The notes beneath the pieces are model-generated. The model had not been told where the DNA came from. It saw only the letters and a list, made by a program, of their open reading frames with translations, and ran no database searches. This document shows positions 46,625 to 59,590 of a stretch of 64,000 nucleotides of DNA, piece by piece; the stretch's first letter is position 1, and each line of letters opens with the position of its first letter. The stretch is from Strigamia acuminata (lineage: Eukaryota; Arthropoda; Chilopoda; Geophilomorpha; Linotaeniidae): contig OX442315.1 in the NCBI GenBank assembly GCA_949358305.1, positions 16,766,427-16,830,426 on the forward strand, given 5' to 3'. The translations under genes and the position numbers were made by a program.

Positions 46625-49566
46625 CCAACAGTTGCAGGATTGGAAATGTAATGAAGTTCCAATTAAGTGTCGCTGTCGCTGTTTTTGCAGATACTATTGA
46701 ACTTTTTGAAGTTTGCAGATATTTTTATTAACCAGCTTGCTTACGATGATAAATGAAAAGTTTTAGGGAGCGGGGAAATTGCTATTGCTTGCAATAGTGT
46801 TAATGTTAAGATTGCTGACTCAAGGCTATGCAATTTCAGCCAAGATACTGACATCAGCGACCCCTGGTGCAAGAAGCTGCCATTAATCACCGAACAGCAT
46901 TGCAAGTGTTACTAGGTCAACAGACCATTTCTTCCATTGACGGAAATTGCACCTATTTTTCAACCGTGTGAACTTAGAAATATTTTTTGTAAGGTCAATT
47001 TTTTTTAAAAGTTGTATCGACCGATTGATTGATTGAACCGATCAAATAAAATGCAAATTCGTCGCCTAAACATTCTCGCTCTTACGAAATTGAAAAGCAA
47101 CATATTAAATGTCTTTTTTGAAAAATTAATTGTTTTATTTTTTTTCCCTGAGCAGATTAAAACAAAACAAAACATTTTTTTTCAGAAAAAAAAATAATTA
47201 CACTACTCATCTTCAATTCAGACGACGACATAAAATGCAGGTAAAATCGATTTAATTAAACTAGTGCAATTTATAACGTCATTACACTAATAAACAAGAT
47301 GTGTAATGATATATTAGGAATGCATTAAAATTACAAACTGACAACTGACAGTCATAATGGTAAATTAAATTCTTTCCACACATCTGTACATCAGTATATC
47401 CACATTTATCCATAAAGCAACCGAGATGATATATTAATATATGCAGTAAATAAACAAATAACTTCAATAATTTACTGCCAAATGGAAAAAAAAAATTAAT
47501 GTAGTCAAATAAACACTCAAAAAACTTATTTAGGCGATGTTTTTACTCATTAAAATGTAAATGTCTACCTATCACCTCATTCGCAAATCTCCATTTAAAT
47601 TTTGAAGCGCCATAGATAAGCGATTGATTGCGTGCAACATTTTTTAAGAAGAAAGATAATGCATTTTCTCGTAAGGGGCAGTGCAATTTTTTTTTTTTTA
47701 TATTTCTTTTTCCCCTTTTTTTGCTCAAGTGGAATTTAGGGCATTCTTCCAAGAATGTTCCAATGTTGATTACTCTGTAATTCGAGGGAACCAAGAAGGG
47801 GACAGTGATGGATCTCCGCTTGCACATCTCATACAATCATGGGATCCCATTTATCAACAGAACTCACTCCAGTCAAGTCGGATTTGATATCGGGGAATTT
47901 TTCCATCAACAAGAAGCTCGGCTCTGCCAAGACAATCAACGGACAGAGACAAAAATACTAAACGAAAACGACCTTTACTATAATTTCAAATTGATTCTGA
48001 TACAAGTTTCAATTTCGATATAAGAAGCCAAAAAAAAAAATAAAAGAAATTTAAATTATTTTTTTTTTTTCCGAAATAAAAGAAAAATTTCACCGCAAAA
48101 AAAAATCTCTCGTTTCACCACCCCTTCGCAAAACAAAGAGAAACCCTTAAAAAAAAGGTAAATTGTTTCAAGATGTTTCCAGTTGCTTGCAGCTGCCACT
48201 AGTGAAGGATGCTCGCATCTTTTAACGTGTTGGATTCTGCTAAAAAGAATGAATGGCCTGTCAATAGCCATAATACTCAACTGAGCTCTCGTAGGTTCCG
48301 TAAACCTTGTCGAACGCTACAGTGGGACCATCTGCTCAGGCTGAGATAAGAAAAAGGAAGTGAGAGTAACGAACTGGTCAATTTGATTTAATGCACGCCC
48401 ATGTAAACAAGTGATTTTTATTTATGTCTTTGCTCGTGCACTGCGCCTTTCAATCACTGTCATTCTTGTCGAAACAAGAGACAAGCAAAACACAAAAGAC
48501 CTCCTCCGCTTCCCACAGCAAACAAATCGATTTCACCGTACGAATTAAAAATTAAATTATGACTTTGCACATAGAAATGACCTTTATTCACTGAATGCCC
48601 ATCATAAAACTCAAAAACTTTTATAACTTATTTTATAACACTAAAAAAAATGATAATAATGATAAAACACAAGGGGGAAGAAGCATAATAAAAGATATAA
48701 TGTATATTGTTTGTATAAATGAATAAATAAATGTGTGTGTATCGAGGCTCGGGCGTCAAGTCTATGCTCGAGCAAAATGACGTACAATTTCCTTTGAAAA
48801 GAACATCTATTTCGCCACAGGAAATGACAAAGTGCCTTTTAAAATGTCATACGCAGAAAACGAAGCTGAGATTTCTTGTTTCCAATGTTGCATCCAACTT
48901 TCTTTTGGCTCCAAATGTGAATTTGAACATGGCAAGGTCATTTTCAAATTTATGCAACTATAATTCCTTTTAAAACTTTCGTTCGTTGGCTAGAAATAAA
49001 AAATTCACAAATGGGAATATCTCTTGGGATGCAATTACCAAACTATTACATTAAGATTTAAAGGAAAAGCTACTTAAAAATTATTTATTTCTTTATTCCC
49101 ATCTTAAAAAAAAAAATTTCAAAAAACAAGGAGAGAGGGAAAAGAGTGAGCATCATTAAGATCTGACATCGAACTCTAGATAGCAACGAACCCATAATAA
49201 AAGCGAAAAACATTTTTGACATTAATGATGTTAAAAAAATTGAAGAAAAAAAAAATTGGAATAAAAAATTGCTAAGATCCGAGTGTCGAAACGGGGAATA
49301 TAACGAATGAAATAAACGGAGAAGACATATTTGCAGCGCTCCATATTTGGACATTTTCCAGACACGGAAGTAACTTTTAACGCGTCGCACATGGCTCCAT
49401 GGTTGCAGCGACCCCATCTGCATATACTAAAGATCACTATACGCTAAAAAGAAAAGAAATTTGCTATTCAACAGATGGCTAAGTTCGACACAAACTTATT
49501 GCACAACATCAAATACAACTTTGTTTACCAATTGTTTTTTCCTCACCACAACACAGAAATGAATTA

Positions 49567-49943
49567 TCGTAGAACGCAGATTATCCGAACGTCGGTTATG
49601 CAAACGGCCGGTTATACGAACAGCAATGACCGAATTTTTTTTTTATCAATTTTTATCGGTTTTAGTCGATTTTATTGATTTTTTAGTCGATTTTTATCAA
49701 TTTTATTGGTTTTGAGTCAATTTTCATAGGTTTTTAGCCGATTTCTATCTATTTTTAACAGTTTTTAGTCGATTTTATGAGTTTTAGTCGATTTTTATGA
49801 GTTTTAGACGATTTTTATCGGTTTGTAGTCGATTTTTAACATTTACTTTTTGTTTTCATAAACCCAATGTCCGATTATGCTAACATATCGGTTTTATGAA
49901 CACCTATGTCCCCTAATTAATTCGGATAATTGGCGTTCTACTG
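49567..49943. mobile_element. pogo/Tigger-like MITE with internal minisatellite
   Basis: The terminal inverted repeats are TAGAACGCAGATTATCCGAA on the left (starting at 49570) and its inverse on the right (ending at 49940), with two mismatches in 20. TA flanks both ends (49565-49566 and 49944-49945), the target duplication expected of the pogo group. Subterminal strings such as CGGTTATGCAAAC and CGGTTATACGAAC repeat the end motif. The 377 bp element has no transposase. Its centre is a minisatellite, listed separately. Confidence 0.8.
49645..49840. repeat. Minisatellite inside the MITE
   Basis: About nine units, mostly 19-21 bases (two near 30), each beginning TCGATTTTTAT or a variant and ending GTTTTAG. 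They fill the middle of the pogo-like element. The units are diverged, so the expansion is not very recent. Confidence 0.8.
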
Positions 49944-51196
49944 TAATTAAATTAATTCAATTGCAATTCTTGGAAAAAAAGTCACGTGATTTCATATTGA
50001 CCATTAATTTTCACCATTTATATTTGAACAGATGCAAGGATGATCATGAAAACTAAAAACGCGGCAATATTTTCCATTTAAGCACTTATAAAAAAAAAGC
50101 TTTGCATTAAATTAAGAAAATACGTTTAGCCAACAGCAGACAAAGATAAAACTGAATGGGTTATGCTGATATCCTTTGCCTAACTGATGAGGCCGGATTG
50201 TTTCAAATCCAGATCTTTACTCAAAGCGTGAAATTTCCTCCTGCATGCAAATGCAAAGCTACTCACTAGCATTTTTATTGCAGCAACACAAAACACTCCA
50301 CCAACTTAAATGTAGATATAAATAACATGTGCTGGTACATAGAAAAATAAACAACAAGCGCATGTAAATAAACATTACCAAGCTTTCTAATCTTAATTTC
50401 CTTGTAAACTCACGCACACACGTAGATAAAAGTTGAAAAACTCGAGTAAAATCCAAATTTAAATCTTCAATTTGCATGTTATTACATATTCGCTTTAATT
50501 CTCGTCAACCCTCCAAGCACGTGCAAATACACCTTTTTGCATAACTTTATGTAAAGTAAAAATATAAAAAAAATATAAAAAAAAAAGTAAATGAATTCGC
50601 GTCATATTTATTATGCAAACTTTGCCGCTTGATTTTGACTCGCAGTTACACACTTCGGCAAATGAATCCATAACAGAAGCACCAACAACAGCTTAAATTT
50701 CATATAAAAAGTGCATCAAAACTAAAAATGGAATTAAATTGCGTGATGAGATTCCTTGTTTCCATACATAATTCACCCCCGGGTTCTATTTCAATTTAAA
50801 TATAAAAGAATAAAAAAAAATATAATAATATCCATCTTAAGAAAACTCAGAAAAGAAAAAAGTCTGTCAGCTCCGAGCGTAGCGCTAAAACGATTAAAAC
50901 TATTTCCAATTTTCTCCACAATCGATCGAAATTTAATAGGGGAGGAAAAAAAAATAATAATAATAAAAAAAAAAAAACCTTTTTATAAACTGATAACAAT
51001 ATTTTTCCTTTCCCATCCCTTAGGTCTAAAAAGAAGAGAAGAACTTCTATTAATTAAAACAACATCTCTTCGATTTAAATGTGTTTTTCTGTTTCAAGTA
51101 ATTTTTCAAATCCCTTTCTAATCTGACTTCATCTTCCCATCCCCTTGGTTTGTTTATAAAGTGTAGAAAAACTTTCTCCTCCTTTCTATATTTTTC

Positions 51197-51230
51197 TAAA
51201 AAAAAAAAATAAAAAAAATAAAAAAATAAG
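51197..51230. repeat. A-rich simple repeat (AAAAT type)
   Basis: A runs broken by single T bases. Confidence 0.85.
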
Positions 51231-52534
51231 AAATTTTGAAGCTGAATCGAATGTTTTGAAGCGACGACTTAGTAAAACACTAACTTACACATGCATTCAC
51301 TTCAAACATAGCTTTGCATAATATTTGAAGACACGAGATTCCATTCTGAATCATGCTGTTTATTCAGGATTACTCCCTTCCACAAATCCATTTCAAGCAG
51401 CTTAGAAATAAATCCCCTTATCTCCGCATTTTAAGTCCACGGTATTGGGTAAACATGTTCTCAGCACTGTCTCTGCCTATCTCGTAAGACAACCAACTGC
51501 TCATCACCGTTCACCCAATTGCAAATCTCTTCAAGTTTATTTTGTTTTTTAACGCGCCTATAAACAAAAGTTAATACAGATAAAATAAATTTCCTTTAAA
51601 AAAAAAGTATAAGGCGGTTTTTAAAAATCCTCATCAATTTAAATTTGAAAATATAATTCGATCAACAATTGATCTCTGCAATCAGCGATGCGAAAGTTCT
51701 GCCTTTGAATTAAGTGATGTTGTTTACAAATTCGCATTTTCATGCAAACGTTTGTTGATAAAAACCTGGATTTGCATGGGCGGTTAAGACTAGTAATATT
51801 TAAGTTACGTGATTGAATAATAAATAAATAATATGTATAATTTAAAAATCCACAATCAGGAGATTTGGTCATTTAAGTTTCTCGTTTGCCCCTAGAACGG
51901 CTTTGCTGCATTTCACAAAACAGTTAAGGGATTACCATGAAAATGTTCTTTTTCTTCATAAATACTAATAGCTAAACATCATTTTCGCTCAAAAGCGGTT
52001 TAAAAAGAAAAGTAGACTTCACTTTGATGCATTTGTCTTTGTCACCTGCGATGTCAATGGATCTTATATTCATTGTTAACGTTATCAGTAACAAGCGCAG
52101 CACAGTGAAGCTTACTTTTCTTTTGATCACTTTCCAGCTAACATCGTGTTTACATGCCCACAACTTCCGATTACAAATTTTTTTCCGAAACCAAAGCCAA
52201 ACAACAAGTTAACGAAAACAATCATTAAACATATTCCTAAGACCAACACAATAAACAAAATAGCAGCAATTCGAATAGTTATTTATTGGCTTTCAACATT
52301 CAGAACTCAAACAATAAATATCCATAGAAATAAATGTCCACATTTCCTGATATGTAGAGAACGCCACGTTTTGGATAAAATATCGCAGCCAGGAAAGAAT
52401 AAAGAGGAAAAAATCCTTCATCATCACTAGCCAGACAGCAAGGGGTTTAGAGATTATAAAAAGGGCCTAAAGGAGAATAGGAGAAGCTATCTGTCAGTGA
52501 CAGGATGTTGCCAAGTCCAGATTTAATTTCAGCG

Positions 52535-52557
52535 CTCTCACTCTCACTCTCACTCTT
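52535..52557. repeat. (CTCTCA)n tandem repeat
   Basis: Three to four units of CTCTCA in a row. Confidence 0.8.
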
Positions 52558-53402
52558 TCTACTTGCAATAAGGTGATCGATTGCTCACCTGCGCAATCTC
52601 TTATTACGGATAGGAGGCTGACTAACAGGAAGTCATAGTGTGTCCCTCTCGCTATTTTTCTTCATTTACTTTGTGACTGGACACAAGCATCTGGACATGA
52701 AGCAAAGCAAAGAGCATAGGTCAATAGAGGGGTTCAGTGAGAGTTACACGGAGCAATAAAAAAGAGCATTCTTTCTTATAAAACATGGTCCAAATGTTGA
52801 AATTTTAAACTTTTCCCATTTCCTCTTATCGTTTTTCATAAAAAGAATATAAAAATTCACCTCGTATAATTTCCTTCTCACATCTGAAAGATTAGGAAAG
52901 AAAAGTTTCAAATTCCTTATCTTGTTACAACCAGTGTCTCAAAGAAAATTGAGACTCATAATGTCGTCCTTACAACATCACCTCACTTTATATCATGACA
53001 ACCATCCCTCCTTTTTCCACTTACATCCTCATCACCATCCCGTTCCTTGTTTATCTGCCAATCAGAAGCAGACAAAATAATAACACGCTGTGGGACTGTT
53101 AAAACAAAGCGATATCCAAGACAAGGTATGAAAGAAAAACTTTTATCTGCTTTATTTTGATGTAATTAGAATTCAAAATGTCAAGCAAGAAACTTTTTGA
53201 TTAATGATAATATAAATCTGCTTTAAAAATTCACAAGCAATAAATTGTGCAATCATGAAATCACAAGGTCTTATACTGAACTTAATTAAACTGGATTTAT
53301 GTCAAAGATTTTCCCAAAAATTCAATATGTTCACTCGACTATTCATTAACCAATTCAACATCTGACATCCACCAATCGCAATTATTTGCCAATAAAAATA
53401 AC

Positions 53403-53417
53403 TCTTACCTAGAAAAT
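53403..53417 (-). promoter_or_regulatory. Weak recursive-splice-like motif
   Basis: The minus strand reads ATTTTCTAG joined to GTAAGAGT. The pyrimidine tract is only five or six bases long and the donor is less than ideal, so this is much weaker than the sites at 14068 and 42786. It shares their orientation. Confidence 0.2.
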
Positions 53418-53995
53418 GTATTCCAAACAATTTAATTAACTTCCATTCTATTTTTGGTAAAATATAATAAATGATGAACAATTGTTGAAAAATATACTAA
53501 CAATCACTTTACATGAACCACAAATAATAATAATAAAAAAGTGTAGCCTTTCAAATACTAGATTTGCAATAGAAGATGTTGAATAAAATTTAAATTGTAT
53601 ATTAAAAATTCATTCTTCTCATTAGGCAGTTAGTCTTGCGATAAAGATCAGCCTTTGACAGAAATTCCAGCAAACTGGAGCCACGGTGTTAGAAGCAGAT
53701 AAGGGAGTTCAGTTTCACAACTCAAACTTTTCTCGCATTCCCTCAGCCATGAAGTACTAACTTCATTTAAAAGTCAGAAAAGGAATTACTCTGCCTGTGG
53801 CAGGAGAGAACAGAGTGAGTGTGAGTGGGCTAAAAAGAAAGAGAAATAAGAGGGAAAAGAGGATTTTTGAAAGCTTTTCCATTCACCGCATCGAGTTGGA
53901 GGAGCCAGTTACTCTGCTCTAAGTAGGAAATGTGGATGGCAATCCACGCACTAATTGGCTTTGTGCCATTCTACTATCTGCTAAAATAGACATAG

Positions 53996-54017
53996 CGAGA
54001 GAAAGAGAGAGAGAGCG
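53996..54017. repeat. GA-rich tract
   Basis: GAGA repeats leading directly into a CGCGCCGCCG string. Confidence 0.8.
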
Positions 54018-55339
54018 CGCCGCCGACTCTAAGAATTAGGTGGCTTTACACGAGCAAGTAATATAAACCTTATAAACTTGTTCCGCGTCCGATATGAATA
54101 ATAAATTAATCCACTTAGCCTTAACCCAAAGCGCATCACTGTGTAAGGAAAAAGAAATTTCATATCGCCAGCGAAGAAAACGAATTCGCACCAACCAAAT
54201 AAAATAAATAAAATAAATAAAAATAAATACTCCGTAAAAATTATTATCTCTTGCACCCACCATTCTTTCACCAACAAAAGCAAACTTTTATTATGTGAAA
54301 ATATTTTAATGCAGATCAATTGATTTGCTAATCATACATAATTAATTAGAAGCTTGCTTGTTTATCGAAGCAGTTGACATAGGCAATTTTTGACTTTAAT
54401 GAATTATCGACTCGACTAACTCTCGCCTGATAATTCAAACATCATGTTGATTCACACTCACTCACTCAGTCTTCTGTTACAATTATAGTCATTAGTCACT
54501 TGTTCATAAAAGCCTATAAAAACGACTAATTTGAGATATTGACGTCCAAACGAGACTTTTCCCTCCGTTTTAGCTTAATAACGCAAAGTCATGCATTCGT
54601 CAATATTGAACCACTCACTACGCATTAGCATTTATTACCTCAGTGTAAAAGTCTATGCGAGCATTTCCAAATTGAATCCGATCGCTATTTTAAATTCAAA
54701 TTTCACTACCGCAACCCCGCTTTAGTGTACCAAAATTACTCGATTTGTCTCAATAAACGGTCAAAAATTAAATACGTTTGCATTAAATTCCAACTAGAAA
54801 CGGATTTAACTCCAAGAAAAATAAAAAATAAAATGCCAGCAAAATGATATATACATTTCAACTTTAAAGAAGAATTAATGATTGAATACGTCGTATAAAA
54901 GTAAAGGTTCAAAGGCCTTTTAGCAAAGAAAGAGTAGAACGGATAAGAAATAGCAATGAGTGCACAGCGAGAGATGTTGCACCCATCTACTCAAAATCTC
55001 CTCTCCTCTTTTCACAAACTGAATTATAGGCTATCTCCTAAAACCCTCTGCCCGTTCCATACCACCCTTTACCAACACCAAAAAAAGAAACAGAAAACGA
55101 AGGAAAAAAAATGCTTATGCAACATTTAAATCTAAAAAGTCAAACTTGCAACTTTCCCTCCAAACATTACACAATAAAAGCAGAAGAAAAATATAAAAAA
55201 ATACAAAAACAAATAATTCAACTTTTTATTTCATTTCCAAAGTAAAATTACATCCATCAGCCGATTTTCATTCATTCGCAGGAGCAATTTCTGTTCAAAA
55301 ATAATAGAGCAAATGCCAAAAAAATTACATATTTAAAAA

Positions 55340-55780
55340 CAAAGTGCAAAAAGATGTTGGTTTCTGCGTGTCGAGCATTGATTAATGCCGGACCAAATAA
55401 GTCTCCTGTAACGGGCTCTCGGATCAATGTTGACCAGAAGCGCGGGAGCCTGCTGTGGGCTTGGGAGACCGTCACCAAGGCAACGGTTTGTCACCCACCG
55501 TTCTATAAAGCAGACCTGATGGATACGTGCAAATGCGATAGTGCTATACGCACCCCCCGTTCGCTGCACTGCAGAAAAAAGTGGTGGAAAGAGGACATTG
55601 CACGTGGACATAGGCATCGTTTTATGCGTCCCAGGCAATATGTAATTTATCGCGGGTGACTCAACTTCCGCCAGGCGCTGCATGAGAGGGGAGTGGGTTT
55701 ATGCTCGCAAAAGTACGATATAACCGAGCGCATGTACGCCCATAGCGAGTGCTTTATATGAGGCTGGGCAGAGCAAATGC
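55340..55780. promoter_or_regulatory. CpG-containing island with X-box
   Basis: This block is clearly richer in CpG than its poly-A-rich flanks. It carries an X-box (55471-55484). Open frames of 101 codons (plus) and 116 codons (minus) overlap here. Both contain many Arg/Cys/Trp codons typical of GC-richer random frames, and neither is recognised. A promoter or enhancer is possible, and a short exon cannot be excluded. Confidence 0.35.
55471..55484 (+). promoter_or_regulatory. RFX X-box motif
   Basis: GTCACCAAGGCAAC fits RYYNYY-N2-RRNRAC and has the canonical GGCAAC half. Confidence 0.4.
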
Positions 55781-56856
55781 ATCAACACAAGAAACCATCA
55801 CCATCATGGCCAGCAGATGGAAGTTTGCGTTTCATGAGCGACTTATTTTATATGAGAAACATTCTTCTCAACGCACATGAAAAACTTTCTCCCGGATAAG
55901 TACCACTCAAACTAAGACTTAGGCATTGCTTTGACAACTTGAGAGCGCCGGCTCCAAACACTTGGCTATCCAAATTTTTAAGAAAAAAAAATGCATTGTT
56001 AGCAACATACTTACTACGGATGCATTATAGAGTTAGTTTTTTTTTTATTAAAAAATAAATAAAATAAAAAAGAAAGATGAAAAATTTACGATTTACAGTA
56101 AAATTTATAACGCTCCTAATACGGCTTATCGTCTATATAGCCTTAAACAGCTATGAACAAGTTGCACAGCTGCAATCCCCATAAGTAACCCATATACTAC
56201 TTTTGCCAATAACTCTACACTTTATTGGATGGACTAGATGAAAAATCACATTAAAAACTAACTAAACAAACTCCTATTGGTTCAACTCATCTCTTGGCAG
56301 ATACACAATATAATTTTATGTCTTTTTTTTAAAAATTAATTTTAATAACAACATCATAGTGTACAACAATAGTGCTCACTCGAGTGTTTTACAGAGTCCG
56401 CATTGCAGCACAATGGTTACAGTACATTCCGTGGTAAAAAATAAATACAACTCGAGGACAATAAAACTTGAAGAGCCATCAAAAGCTACACTGCCAGCGT
56501 GCATAAAAATACAATCCCCACAAAAGTACTTGAATGAATAAAAGTAAATGGAAAGTATGTACAACTGTCTTTAGTACAATTTGACTAAAATCAGTCCACT
56601 CACACGTCTGAATTGTTACTTCCAACTGAACTTTATTCTTAACACAATATGTGTAATCTGTATATCAACATTCTACACGTGCTCGGTTATCAAACGATTT
56701 CTCCTAAGGAGTTCTTTTTCGCAGAATAAATCCAACGGCAACCCACACCAGAGCATTCGCAGGCTTAGGTACAACTTCTCATACATGTCAATCATGCATT
56801 GTGTTCATCTCATCATCCATAGCATTTTGCCATTCTTGTTTTTGTGGTGGCATTGC

Positions 56857-57008
56857 CAGTGCTGGACTGGCCCGACGGGCTACCGGGAGTTTCCCAGTGG
56901 CCCGGGGCAGGCCCACCGTAGCCCGTCCCTGGCCCACCGTATAACCTGTCTCCGTGGCCCAACCCATCCATATTTCCCGATACTAAATTTGTACCCAGTC
57001 CAGCCCTG
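56857..57008. mobile_element. hAT-like MITE
   Basis: The left end is CAGTGCTGGACTGG. The right end, inverted, is CAGGGCTGGACTGG: 13 of 14 bases match, and the CAG..GCTGGACTGG form is typical of hAT elements. The flanking 8-mers GGCATTGC (56849-56856) and GACGTTGC (57009-57016) agree at six of eight positions, fitting an aged 8 bp hAT target duplication. The 152 bp body is unusually GC-rich for this window, with repeated GGCCC and CCGTA strings, and has no transposase. Confidence 0.75.
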
Positions 57009-58120
57009 GACGTTGCTATGTCATCAAATTTCCATTTACATTTTATAACGCCAAGTAGTTTTGAAATAAGTCCCATTACTACTAAATCAGTAATTAAATC
57101 GAGAGCTCTTGTTGCATCATTCATATACACACTAGGGTTGCATATAAGTAGCACGTAATTTTAAGCAAAAGGGAAAAAAATGTCTTTACCCTTCTTTGCC
57201 ACTTTTATTTTAAGTTGGAATAGGAGAGGAATAAAATATTTTTTATCTCATGCTTTTTCCTTTAACTAATACGATCTGATAGGAGATCAATAGCTGCCAA
57301 ATGTTTTTCAAGGAGACTTCTCTTCTACAAGAGTAATGGACGACAAAGCTGCGAGGCGGGACTGGTGAACGAAGAGTCTGACAGATACGTGACACAAGCC
57401 TTGCTAGGGAAGATTTTCAGACTGCATATCAAACAGGGAGAAAGACACAAAGAGAAAACTTGTGCATTTTTTTCCTCCATCTTCTATCTCTCTCTCTCAT
57501 TCTTCTTTCCATTCCATCATGGAAACAAACTTTATATATAAAAAAAAATTACTCGTAGAAAAATTTATTCCCAGAAAAATAAAAACTGAGCGGACGAAAA
57601 AAACAATTAGATTAAAGAAAACAAAAACAAAAATAAAATAATAATAATAATAATAGAAAATTAAATTTCTTCTTCGTATTCCATCCACACAATAACGATA
57701 CTTGTGTTCGCCATGTTTACGAAGCGAATTGAAAACTTTCAAGTTATGAGGGAAACTATATCGAAACATTATCATGACTTGTACCAATAAAAATCAAATT
57801 TCCGCAAGAAGGAAGCCAAGCATCTCGTCCTATATATATGAGGTCACGAATGGCAGTTTTAACCGTGTAAACAAAACAGACCAGCCATGTTTGTTTGTCT
57901 AAGTCGTAAAAGCAAAGAACCATGCCAATAAACTTTCACTCCACCCTGCTGAGCTTAGATGAAGATATCTTTCGCTCGGCCTCACTCCCATATCAGCATC
58001 AGCAATGACGAAAAACGAGGCCAGTAATAAATAACAAGAAGCTGGATTTTTCCACAAAAAAAAAATATCAACGTCCATTTTGATTACGCTTTCTCACAAG
58101 ACATCTTTTCCCCTTTTCTA

Positions 58121-58153
58121 AAAAAAAAAATTGTAAAATAAAAAAATAAAAAA
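58121..58153. repeat. A-rich simple repeat (AAAAT type)
   Basis: A runs interrupted by TTGT and single T bases. Confidence 0.75.
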
Positions 58154-58359
58154 ACGTTGAGAAAAAAAATGGGATAAATCATCATCATTTGTATATGGGA
58201 CCTTGGCGTGCTTCTCAGGTGCTTTGCACAAGAGTGAGTCGATTCTTCAGCAGATCAAGCCCATACGTGATAGCGAGTCATAAAATACCGTCCCCTCTTT
58301 GCGATGATTTTTTTCCACACCTCTCACACTCAAAATCTCCCACGAGAACGGCGTGTGGC

Positions 58360-58373
58360 ATTACCATGGCAAC
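58360..58373 (+). promoter_or_regulatory. RFX X-box motif
   Basis: ATTACCATGGCAAC fits the X-box consensus at every position and has the canonical GGCAAC half. It lies 57 bases before a CTCF-like core at 58430. Confidence 0.45.
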
Positions 58374-58429
58374 TGCAAACTATGACATCTCTTTCCCTTC
58401 CCTCAAAATGAAGTGCCCATCAACATTAA

Positions 58430-58441
58430 TAGATGGCGCAG
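58430..58441 (+). promoter_or_regulatory. CTCF-like core
   Basis: TAGATGGCGCAG contains AGATGGCGC, the insect CTCF core. The upstream half of the consensus is missing (ATTAA). Confidence 0.3.
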
Positions 58442-59544
58442 GCATTCACTGTTAGAAAATTGCCCTCAAAATGGATGAAAACTTGTGCCTTTAATCCCGC
58501 TGTATACAACTCGACCCGCCTAATTTCCACCAGTTTCTACTTAGAAAACCTTGTTTTTCTGTCTCATTAATTCCCAAACACACCCTTAATGGGCGCGCAA
58601 AATTGAAACTAGGTTGCAACAAGCCGAGGAACCGCCGCACACAAAACCCTTCCACTTGTTAGACGTTTTCACGTTTTCCCCCCGTTCCTTCCTTTTCCCT
58701 TATCAATTTAAGCCAAAATACTTTTAGGTCTTATCTCAAGTAATAACGATATTAATCAAAGCCCTTCTTTTACTCAGAACAAATCTTTTTCGGCAATGTA
58801 TGGAAAAAAGCGGAAATGAGATTGAAATATATCTCGCTGACGTGACCTGCACGCACAATATGACAAATGGGATCGGTGGGGCCAATCTCTTTCTTTAGGA
58901 TAACATGGTCATTAGGAGTTTCGGCACAAGGCCAGGATTTTGCTTTATGATACCCCAAATATCTATTTCCAGTTGGAATAAAGTTAAGTCGGCAAATGGA
59001 CAAAATGGCCGAACAAGATTCTTTTATGTTCTTTTAAGTCCGCCACTAAAAAGAGAACAAAACATTCGTATGAAGATAAAAGAAATAAAAGAAGATTTAA
59101 TTCGGTGAATACATTTTTATCTCCGAAGATTATCCACTAGCGGTTTGTATGAAGACGTTTGTTTTCAACTGAATTTAAAAAGAATACAATGAATTAGATT
59201 AGGCAAAAGGAAACGCTATTGTTTTGCTCGCATAAATGCGACACGATATCGGAAGAAAGTGCGGTCACGAACACATATCATTTCAACACTTGTATGTATA
59301 ATAATACCTGCGCTAACACACCAACTTACATGCAAGCGAGGCACCGCACGAACATACAAATAAACAACACGAAAAAATACAATAATTCGGCACAAATCCA
59401 AACAAAAACATATAATTTGCTATTAAGTAATTTTACCAAACATAAATCTACGTGCATGTGCACTATTTCATTCGAAGGAGTAAAATATTGGACAGAATGA
59501 AGCAATTATCCGGAATAGTGTGCGTAAATTGAATCAACACCAAA

Positions 59545-59590
59545 CAAAAAAAAACAAAAAAATAAAAAAATAAAACAATAAAATAATAAA
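59545..59590. repeat. A-rich simple repeat (AAAAT type)
   Basis: A runs separated by C or T, grading into AATAAAA units. Confidence 0.8.

Larger units (their letters stand above)
45202..49566. other. Non-coding stretch, GC-balanced in its first part
   Basis: From about 45400 to 46640 the sequence is more balanced and contains two CTCF-like strings and a GA tract (46001-46037). Beyond that it is AT-rich with poly-T and poly-A runs near 47687 and 48058. No gene is supported. Confidence 0.5.
49944..56856. other. Non-coding stretch
   Basis: No gene is supported. It contains a simple repeat at 51197-51230, a CTCTCA tandem at 52535-52557, a weak donor-like string at 53403-53411, a GA tract at 53996-54017 and a CpG-containing block at about 55340-55780 with open frames on both strands. 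The 155-codon frame at 56581-57048 runs into the hAT-like element and is rejected. Confidence 0.5.

Noticed and set aside
55333-55683. Overlapping frames of 101 and 116 codons on opposite strands
   Set aside because: Their coincidence reflects the low stop-codon density of a CpG-rich block. Neither is recognised, so the block is listed as a regulatory candidate.
56581-57154. Frames of 155 (plus) and 113 (minus) codons, the latter Gly/Pro-rich
   Set aside because: Both run into or through the 152 bp hAT-like MITE. The Gly/Pro-rich part is only the GC-rich body of the element.
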